Source: Bacteroidia bacterium (GTDB taxonomy: Bacteria; Bacteroidota; Bacteroidia; SpSt-205). Taken from it: a stretch of 36,166 bases of DNA. Location: contig JANXAJ010000001.1 of NCBI GenBank assembly GCA_025062295.1, forward strand, positions 1 to 36,166. The letters are read 5' to 3'. Each line of letters begins with the position of its first letter. Within the stretch, counting starts at the first letter, position 1. Both the position numbers and the translations under genes were made by a program. Under the pieces are notes generated by a model. That model worked only from the letters and a program-made list of their open reading frames with translations, did not search any database and had not been told where the DNA came from. This document shows positions 31,096-36,166 of this stretch, one piece after another.

Positions 31096-31790
31096 TGCAA
31101 AACGAGACCGTGTCAGAGCTCTTCCGGCGAATCGCTCAGCGCTACGATCGGATGAATCGGCTCATGACATTTGGACTGGATCGGCAATGGCGAAGTGCAG
31201 CTGTCCGCAAGCTGCGTCCGCTAAAACCAAAAACACTGCTGGATTTAGCAGCGGGAACAGGCGATTTCGCCCAGGCAGCTTCTAAGCTTCTGCCCTCACT
31301 AAAGCAGATATACTTAGTAGACATTACTCCCGAAATGCTGAAATTAGCCTTATCTAAAAAGCCTTCCATTCCTGACCTTGAGTGGCATTTTATTGTCGCG
31401 GATGCTCAGGCTTTACCTTTCCCTGAGAGCTTCTTTGATGCAATTGTAGTGGGGTATGGACTGCGCAACTTTTCTGACCGTACTCGCGCTCTCTGTGAAA
31501 TATACCGCGTGCTGCGTCCAGGAGGCATGGCCTTGATCTTAGAAACAGGCATCCCTCGAAATCTCATCTGGCGATTTCTTTTTTGGGGGTATTTCCGCTT
31601 TTATGTACCACTTTTAGGTGCTCTTATCGCAAAAGATAAAAAAGCATATGTTTATCTCTCTACTTCCACCGCAGCTTTTCCGCATCGGGAGGAGTTTTTA
31701 TACCTTTGCAAAGAAGTAGGATTTGTAGATTTGAGCTATACAGAGTTTCTAGGCGGCGTCTCTATTTTGTATAAGCTAAGGAAATTATGA
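31095..31790 (+). CDS. ubiE: Demethylmenaquinone methyltransferase (UbiE/MenG)
   Basis: 231 aa. It C-methylates demethylmenaquinone with SAM in the last step of menaquinone synthesis. Family signatures are visible: FRRIAQRYDRMNRLMTFGLD near residues 10-29, the SAM motif LLDLAAGTGDFA near 49-60, DITPEML, and VVGYGLRNFSDR near 118-129. The C-terminal signature region has YVYLSTSTAAFP. In Bacteroidota the product is expected to be menaquinone rather than ubiquinone. The stop overlaps the porT start by 4 nt (ATGA), a pairing I recall from other Bacteroidota. Confidence 0.95.
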   Translation: MQNETVSELFRRIAQRYDRMNRLMTFGLDRQWRSAAVRKLRPLKPKTLLDLAAGTGDFAQAASKLLPSLKQIYLVDITPEMLKLALSKKPSIPDLEWHFIVADAQALPFPESFFDAIVVGYGLRNFSDRTRALCEIYRVLRPGGMALILETGIPRNLIWRFLFWGYFRFYVPLLGALIAKDKKAYVYLSTSTAAFPHREEFLYLCKEVGFVDLSYTEFLGGVSILYKLRKL

Positions 31791-32455
31791 ATAAAATTGC
31801 CCATCTTTTATTTATTGGATCTATAGCTTTCTCACAATATAATCTCTACTATGATATCCGTTCTTTCAATCTTGGCTTCAATATCGGGGTGAATTACAAT
31901 CAGGTCAAAATTGAATACCAGCATCTTCAGTATAATGCTCCCTCTAACTCAAGCCCTTCCATGGTCTGGATTCAGGGGATCCCAGGACTCAATTTGGGGC
32001 TTATTATGAATAAAAAGCTCCATAAATACTTTGATCTTCGGATGATTCCTCAGGTATCTCTTCAGCAGCGGAATATTCTTTTTGAACTGCGGGATACTGT
32101 AATCAAACGACGTTTGGAAGCCTCGTATCTATACATTCCTCTCTTGCTCAAGTATAAGTCGCAGTTTTACAAGGGCTACCGGGTCTATATTTTAGGAGGA
32201 GGACAAGTTGGGATTAATCTGGCAAGTGATAAGCGAGTGCGCGACAATCCTGAGCTGATTCGGACGGAACGAGTAGATTTTCAGTGGATCGCAGGGGTGG
32301 GAATGGACTTATACTTAGATAAAGTCAAGCTTTCACCGGAGCTGACCTATTCGTTAGGATTTCGCGATATTTATGACCCGACCGGCACCCGCTATGGCTA
32401 CGTGATCCGCTCTCTTCACATGCAGACGATTACGCTCAATCTTCATTTTGAATGA
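31787..32455 (+). CDS. porT: PorT-like outer-membrane protein (T9SS component)
   Basis: 222 aa. A short signal peptide (MNKIAHLLFIGSIAFSQ) is followed by alternating beta strands characteristic of an eight-stranded barrel of the PorT/OMP_b-brl type: LGFNIGVNYNQVKIEYQ, GLNLGLIMNKKL, FDLRMIPQVSLQQRNI, ASYLYIPLLLKYK, YILGGGQVGINLAS, IAGVGMDLYLDKVKLSPEL. The R-x-IPQVS-x-Q-R block and the linkage to ubiE are what favour PorT over other porins. PorT is required for type IX secretion, and this window encodes three cargo proteins. Divergent barrels are hard to assign by eye, so PorT is likely but not certain. Confidence 0.8.
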   Translation: MNKIAHLLFIGSIAFSQYNLYYDIRSFNLGFNIGVNYNQVKIEYQHLQYNAPSNSSPSMVWIQGIPGLNLGLIMNKKLHKYFDLRMIPQVSLQQRNILFELRDTVIKRRLEASYLYIPLLLKYKSQFYKGYRVYILGGGQVGINLASDKRVRDNPELIRTERVDFQWIAGVGMDLYLDKVKLSPELTYSLGFRDIYDPTGTRYGYVIRSLHMQTITLNLHFE

Positions 32456-32479
32456 AAAAGAGTACCATGCAAAGAGTTT

Positions 32480-32487
32480 TATCTTCG
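32480..32487 (+). promoter_or_regulatory. -7 promoter-like element (TATCTTCG) of pyrR-pyrB-miaA
   Basis: One mismatch to TAnnTTTG, ending exactly 4 nt before the GTG start at 32492. Confidence 0.45.
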
Positions 32488-32491
32488 CTAA

Positions 32492-33034
32492 GTGCGCCGA
32501 GTTGTGGCGGAAGGGGAGCGGATTCAGCTGACTCTGCGGCGGCTGGCTCAGCAGATGCTAGAGGGGGGGCTTCCTTTTGTGATTATAGGGATAGAGCCTC
32601 GGGGCGTAGCAGTTGCCGAAGCCCTGTGGGCTCAGCTGCACACGCTCACCAATGACCCCATTCCGTTTGGAACGCTGGATGTAACTTTCTGGCGAGATGA
32701 CCTTCATCGCTCAGAGAAGCTGCGCATCCCCCGTCCAGCTCATCTCCCTTTTCCGATAGAGGGGCAGCGCATTTGGCTTGTGGATGATGTGCTCTATACA
32801 GGACGGACAGTAAGAGCTGCTTTAGATGCCTTGCGTGAGCTGGGTCGTCCCGCAATGGTCCGGCTAGCTGTGCTGGTAGAGCGGCGAGGTCTGCGCGAGC
32901 TTCCCCTTGCCTCGGATTGTGTCGGCTTCCTGCTGGATACTCATCCCGATGAAAAAGTTATTGTGCAACTGCAGCCTGTACCTTTGATATCAATAGAAGT
33001 GGCTCATGGTCCGTCATTTGCGGGGTATTCGTGA
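32492..33034 (+). CDS. pyrR: PyrR: pyrimidine operon regulator / uracil phosphoribosyltransferase
   Basis: 180 aa from a GTG start, set 4 nt after the promoter-like box. It has a type I phosphoribosyltransferase fold with the PRPP loop IWLVDDVLYTGRTVRAALD near residues 92-110, and the other PyrR blocks GIEPRGVAVAEAL and TFWRDDL. RPAMVRLAVLVERRGLRELP is typical of PyrR. In Bacillus PyrR senses UMP/UTP and binds leader RNA to attenuate pyr genes, and it also has weak UPRTase activity. Here pyrB starts inside the pyrR gene (29-nt overlap) and almost no 5' leader precedes pyrR, so the classical attenuator site has no place upstream or between the genes. Confidence 0.9.
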   Translation: MRRVVAEGERIQLTLRRLAQQMLEGGLPFVIIGIEPRGVAVAEALWAQLHTLTNDPIPFGTLDVTFWRDDLHRSEKLRIPRPAHLPFPIEGQRIWLVDDVLYTGRTVRAALDALRELGRPAMVRLAVLVERRGLRELPLASDCVGFLLDTHPDEKVIVQLQPVPLISIEVAHGPSFAGYS

Positions 33035-33905
33035 TTTGACACTCTCTCAGATTCAGCAGCTGTATGAACTGGCGGACCGTTTTCTTGAAGTCCTTCAGCA
33101 GCCTTCCAGAAAAGCACCGGCGCTTACGGGGAAAACGATCGCTCTTCTTTTCTTTGAAAGTTCTACACGGACTCGCCTTTCATTTGAATTGGCGGCGAAG
33201 CGGCTGGGTGCTGATGTCCTAAATTTTTCTGCGGCGGGATCCAGTCTCAGTAAGGGGGAGACCCTCTTAGATACAGCTTTGAATATATTGGCAATGGGGG
33301 TAGATGCCTTCGTAGTTCGTCATGGGGGAGTCGGTACTGCTTATTTCTTGGCCCAGCATTTGCCAGTGCCCGTCATCAATGCAGGGGATGGTACCAACGA
33401 ACATCCCACTCAGGCTCTTTTAGATACCTATACCTTGCGGCGGCATTTTGGGCGATTGGAAGGGTTGACGCTTGCGATTATTGGAGACTTGCTTCATAGT
33501 CGGGTGGCTCTCTCTCACCTTCTTCTTGCACCTCAGATCGGGCTTTCGCTTCGTTTGTGTGCGCCACCTTCGCTTGTGCCGCCCCTTTGGTATAGAGTGG
33601 GTTTTCCGATTTACCATCAAGTTGCGTCTGCGGTGCAGGGCGCAGATGCTCTATTAGTGCTGCGTATGCAAAAGGAGCGCCAAAAAAATCCCCCCCTCGC
33701 TTCTTGGGAAGAATATGCTCGGTTTTATCAGGTCAAGCCAGAACATCTAACGGAAGGACAGGTGCTAATGCATCCAGGACCAGTGAATTGGGGAGTAGAA
33801 CTGCATCCCGCTCTAATGGAGACCTCTTCTAACCGTATATTAGATCAGGTCCTATATGGGGTGGCTATTCGGATGGCTATTTTGTATGCCCTCTTGCGGG
33901 GATGA
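33006..33905 (+). CDS. pyrB: Aspartate carbamoyltransferase catalytic subunit
   Basis: 299 aa, normal for the catalytic chain. It joins carbamoyl phosphate and aspartate to N-carbamoyl-aspartate, the committed step of pyrimidine synthesis. The carbamoyl-phosphate site FFESSTRTRLSFE has SSTRTR at residues 52-57. GSSLSKGETLLDT with the catalytic Lys, GDGTNEHPTQALLDTYT and HPGPVNWGVEL (family pattern HPGP-x-NRG) follow. The ATG overlaps the end of pyrR by 29 nt. No pyrI regulatory chain is adjacent. Confidence 0.95.
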   Translation: MVRHLRGIRDLTLSQIQQLYELADRFLEVLQQPSRKAPALTGKTIALLFFESSTRTRLSFELAAKRLGADVLNFSAAGSSLSKGETLLDTALNILAMGVDAFVVRHGGVGTAYFLAQHLPVPVINAGDGTNEHPTQALLDTYTLRRHFGRLEGLTLAIIGDLLHSRVALSHLLLAPQIGLSLRLCAPPSLVPPLWYRVGFPIYHQVASAVQGADALLVLRMQKERQKNPPLASWEEYARFYQVKPEHLTEGQVLMHPGPVNWGVELHPALMETSSNRILDQVLYGVAIRMAILYALLRG

Positions 33906-34837
33906 AGCGGGATCCCTTTCTTTTGGTTATTAGTGGGCCTACAGGGGCTGGCAAGACAGAACTGGCTATAGACCTATACATCCGATATGGATGGCCTATC
34001 ATCAGCGCTGACTCCCGCCAAGTATATCGTTACTTAGATATTGGAACAAACAAGATTCCGCAGAGCTTACAGGCGGAGGTGCCGCACTTCCTTATAGATG
34101 TATGTTCTCCGAATGAAAGCTATAGCGCAGGACGCTTTGTAGAAGAAGTAGAGCGCCTTCTTTGTTGCTGGAAGGTGCCAGTTGTTCAAGTAGTGGGAGG
34201 GACAGGGTTTTATATTCATGCCCTTTTACATGGGCTGGCTTCTATTCCTCCGATTCCGAATGAGATAAGGCATCGTGCGCAGGCTTGGCTTGACCAAGCT
34301 GGCTTATCAGCCGTGGTCCAGTGGCTGCGGGAGAAAGACCCTCTTACTGCGGCTCATATAGATCTTCATAATCCCCGACGCGTTCTTCGGGCAGTAGAGG
34401 TGCTTCAAGCAACTGGCAAGCCATGGGTGAGCTTTTGGAGTCAGCAGCCTCCACGTCATCACGGACTCAAGGTGGTTCTGAGCCTTCCCAGAAGTGCTCT
34501 CTATAAAGCTATCGCTCAAAGAACTCAAGCTCAAGTAGCCGCAGGTTGGCTGGAAGAGACGCTCTTTGTTTTGGAGAAGGGCTACCCTCCCACTGCTCCC
34601 GCTTTCCAGACTTTAGGCTATAAGGAGTGTTTAGAGGTGCTCCAAGGGAAGCGCCAGTCCTCCACCCTTCTTGACTCTATTACCACAGCTAATCGTCAAT
34701 ATGCTCGTCGCCAGCTTACATGGTGGAGAAGACGCGCTCCTCATCTTTGGATAGAAGAGGCTTCGCTCTCTCATCGGCGACAAAAGGTGATAGAAGAGCT
34801 CCTTCGCCTCATGAATCAGCTTTCCCCTTCTCAGTAG
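33902..34837 (+). CDS. miaA: tRNA dimethylallyltransferase
   Basis: 311 aa. It transfers a dimethylallyl group to N6 of A37 in tRNAs reading UNN codons. The P-loop GPTGAGKTE is at residues 12-20. The conserved block ISADSRQVYRYLDIGTNK near 34-51 contains the catalytic Asp region, and VVGGTGFYIHALLHGL near 97-112 and NPRRVLRAVEV near 158-168 are typical. The start overlaps pyrB by 4 nt (ATGA). The 3' end overlaps the convergent prenyltransferase gene by 7 nt. Confidence 0.96.
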   Translation: MKRDPFLLVISGPTGAGKTELAIDLYIRYGWPIISADSRQVYRYLDIGTNKIPQSLQAEVPHFLIDVCSPNESYSAGRFVEEVERLLCCWKVPVVQVVGGTGFYIHALLHGLASIPPIPNEIRHRAQAWLDQAGLSAVVQWLREKDPLTAAHIDLHNPRRVLRAVEVLQATGKPWVSFWSQQPPRHHGLKVVLSLPRSALYKAIAQRTQAQVAAGWLEETLFVLEKGYPPTAPAFQTLGYKECLEVLQGKRQSSTLLDSITTANRQYARRQLTWWRRRAPHLWIEEASLSHRRQKVIEELLRLMNQLSPSQ

Positions 34838-35697
34838 GCTCTAAGCAGCAGTGAGCTAATAGCCAGACTCCCAAAAACTACAGAAGCAAGACCATTATAG
34901 GTAAAAAAGGCTCTATTAATCTGAGATTTGTCTAAGCTTACCCAATGCTGGTAAAACACGAATGCGCTGAAAGCACTCCATCCTATCCAATACAGAAGGT
35001 CGCCTACGGTCTGCCTGTGGAGAATGAGCCCGACCCATGCAAGGATGCTTACAGCAATTATGTGGCTCAAAAGGGAGATTCGCCTAGCCCATCGCTCACC
35101 CAACCGCGCAGGGATGCTATGAAGTCCGTAATTCCTATCAAATTCTTCATCTTGAAGGGCATATAAAATGTCAAATCCGCCTACCCACAGCATCACAGCT
35201 GAACCTATCAGCCATAGAGGGTAGGCAAAAGCTTCTACTACAGCTACATATGCACCAATCGGAGCTAGTCCAAGAGCTATTCCTAAGACATAATGGGACA
35301 TGAAAGTGAAGCGCTTCGTATAAGAATAGCCTAATAGTATAAGCAGAGCTAGAGGTGCAAGCAGAAGACAGAGGGGACTCAACATCCATGAGGAAATAAG
35401 GAAAAGAAGAGTACTGGCTATTGTCAGTCCTAAGGCTTCGGCGGGCTTAACTTGACCCTGAGGGATTTCGCGCTGAGCAGTGCGTGGATTTTGAGCATCT
35501 ATGCGCCAGTCGGCGTACCTATTGAAGGCTAAAGCGGCTGTGCGAGCTGAGACTACTGCCACTACTACCCATAGCAGCTTATTTTTCCACCCAGCATACT
35601 TGACCTCTTGTATGCCTAAGATAAATCCCCAAAGAGCAAAAGGAAAGGCAAATACCGTATGAGAAAGTGCTATCAGCCTAGCATATTTCCGCCACAC
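34831..35697 (-). CDS. ubiA: UbiA-family polyprenyltransferase (MqnP/UbiA-like)
   Basis: 288 aa with about 8-9 transmembrane helices. The first Asp-rich motif is NRYADWRIDAQNPRTAQREIP near residues 59-79, and the second is DILYALQDEEFDRNYGLHSIP near 175-195. Both bind the Mg-diphosphate of the prenyl donor. YSYTKRFTFMSHYVLGIALGLAPIGAY is typical of the UbiA subgroup used in quinone synthesis, including MqnP of the futalosine menaquinone route. With ubiE nearby, a menaquinone role is plausible, but the aromatic acceptor is not proven. The start is GTG at 35697, 12 nt after the upstream gene's start-to-stop frame ends at 35710. Confidence 0.87.
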   Translation of the reverse strand: MWRKYARLIALSHTVFAFPFALWGFILGIQEVKYAGWKNKLLWVVVAVVSARTAALAFNRYADWRIDAQNPRTAQREIPQGQVKPAEALGLTIASTLLFLISSWMLSPLCLLLAPLALLILLGYSYTKRFTFMSHYVLGIALGLAPIGAYVAVVEAFAYPLWLIGSAVMLWVGGFDILYALQDEEFDRNYGLHSIPARLGERWARRISLLSHIIAVSILAWVGLILHRQTVGDLLYWIGWSAFSAFVFYQHWVSLDKSQINRAFFTYNGLASVVFGSLAISSLLLRAY

Positions 35698-35709
35698 CTC
35701 GTGCTTGCT

Positions 35710-36166
35710 CTATTTTGATGGAGCCATCTGGAGAGACATTCGCCCGTGGTGAGCCAGATAGCGCCCGTATCCCTCTTCTCCCATATACTTTTGTAGGAGG
35801 GTCGGATCTACAGTCAGCAAATCGGTTACCATGAGGATATCTAAGGCATCGTTGAAGGAGTGGTCTATATTGAATGCAATAATGCGGGCGCCCATCTTGA
35901 GATAATGCTTGATGAGTATAGGAACCTTCAAGTGGCTGCCTTCTAATTCCTCAATAAGTTCTTGTACGTCTTGAAGGCTTTGAACGGAGATGATGTAATA
36001 ATGTTTTTTGTACTGGTCTGGGATAGTATAAGGGGTACGACCTCGGGCGGTGCTCATGAGCTCAGTCGCTGCATGCTTATCTTCTAAAAAGGCAGCAAGC
36101 AGGGCTTTGGAAAGGTCTGGGAATTGGGAGCTCACGCTTACAGGTCCAATCAGATAGCGATAATCA
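35710..36166 (-). CDS. C-terminal part of a hemolysin-like (GNAT/OlsB-type) acyltransferase, cut by the window end
   Basis: 152 residues are visible and the frame is open to the window edge. The GTG at 36135 is unlikely to be the start, because the residues before it (DYRYLIGPVS) read as the family's conserved RYLIGPVS strand. Downstream, VPILIKHYLKMGARIIAFNID, FNDALDILMVTDL and the Tyr/His-rich tail fit the lipid-acylating GNAT proteins often annotated as putative hemolysins. Relatives N-acylate ornithine or glycine in amino-acid lipids. The product is incomplete, so the assignment is moderate. It is probably cotranscribed with the UbiA gene 12 nt downstream. Confidence 0.65.
   Translation of the reverse strand, partial: DYRYLIGPVSVSSQFPDLSKALLAAFLEDKHAATELMSTARGRTPYTIPDQYKKHYYIISVQSLQDVQELIEELEGSHLKVPILIKHYLKMGARIIAFNIDHSFNDALDILMVTDLLTVDPTLLQKYMGEEGYGRYLAHHGRMSLQMAPSK

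Noticed and set aside
32452-32655. 67-codon plus-strand frame starting at 32452
   Set aside because: Overlaps pyrR in another frame with Ser/Ala/Gly-rich low-complexity sequence; pyrR is clearly the real gene.

Overview
The window reads as a chromosomal segment of a member of the Bacteroidota (or a close relative). Three proteins end in type IX secretion (T9SS) type A sorting domains, a porT-like gene follows ubiE, and operon heads carry the Bacteroidota -7 element TAnnTTTG. I saw no Shine-Dalgarno-like sequence at the starts I examined. The genome is very compact: most neighbours overlap by 1-4 nt and convergent genes nearly touch. No IS element, CRISPR array, phage gene or rRNA was seen. 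A thermophilic or streamlined lifestyle is possible, but that is inference.

Layout. 76-873(-): small T9SS cargo protein. 896-1625(-): decayed photolyase-related gene (COG3046 type). 1635-2648(-): glycosyltransferase. 2675-4934(+): macro-domain protein, tadA, a T9SS cargo protein and a DUF2905 membrane protein. 5200-12280(-): one operon read leftwards as M1 aminopeptidase lipoprotein, rlmE, hemW, an AT-rich polytopic membrane protein and glpD. 12337-12753(+): a 44-aa CcmD-like membrane peptide and an 80-aa unknown. 12992-17693(+): a large secreted M43 metalloprotease with CUB and Ig-like repeats, split by a frameshift at a run of eight G. 17683-18528(-): EamA transporter. 18563-20322(+): Xer recombinase and FkbM methyltransferase. 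20344-20416(+): tRNA-Gly(CCC). 20457-24535(+): an NHL-propeller/OmpA protein and RNase R. 24538-29336(-): nucleotide-sugar dehydrogenase, DegT aminotransferase, sodium:solute symporter and an AMACR-like CoA-transferase-family enzyme. 29398-30102(+): secreted unknown. 30271-31083(-): panB. 31095-32455(+): ubiE/menG and porT. 32492-34837(+): pyrR, pyrB, miaA. 34831-36166(-): UbiA prenyltransferase and the C-terminal part of a hemolysin-like acyltransferase that runs off the window.

How the genes fit together. Much of the window is core metabolism and RNA biology: tRNA editing, 2'-O-methylation of 23S rRNA, tRNA prenylation, RNase R, pantothenate, pyrimidine and menaquinone synthesis, and glycerol-3-phosphate oxidation. 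The rest is cell-surface biology: T9SS cargo, PorT, an OmpA-anchored propeller and sugar-nucleotide enzymes.

The strongest non-gene signal is positional. At eight operon heads a TAnnTTTG-like box (exact or with one mismatch) ends exactly 4 nt before the start codon, and at three more it ends 5 or 6 nt before. By Bacteroides promoter geometry this puts transcription starts at or within a few bases of the start codon, so many mRNAs here are predicted to be leaderless or nearly so. This also fixes several start codons and shows tightly interlocked divergent promoters.
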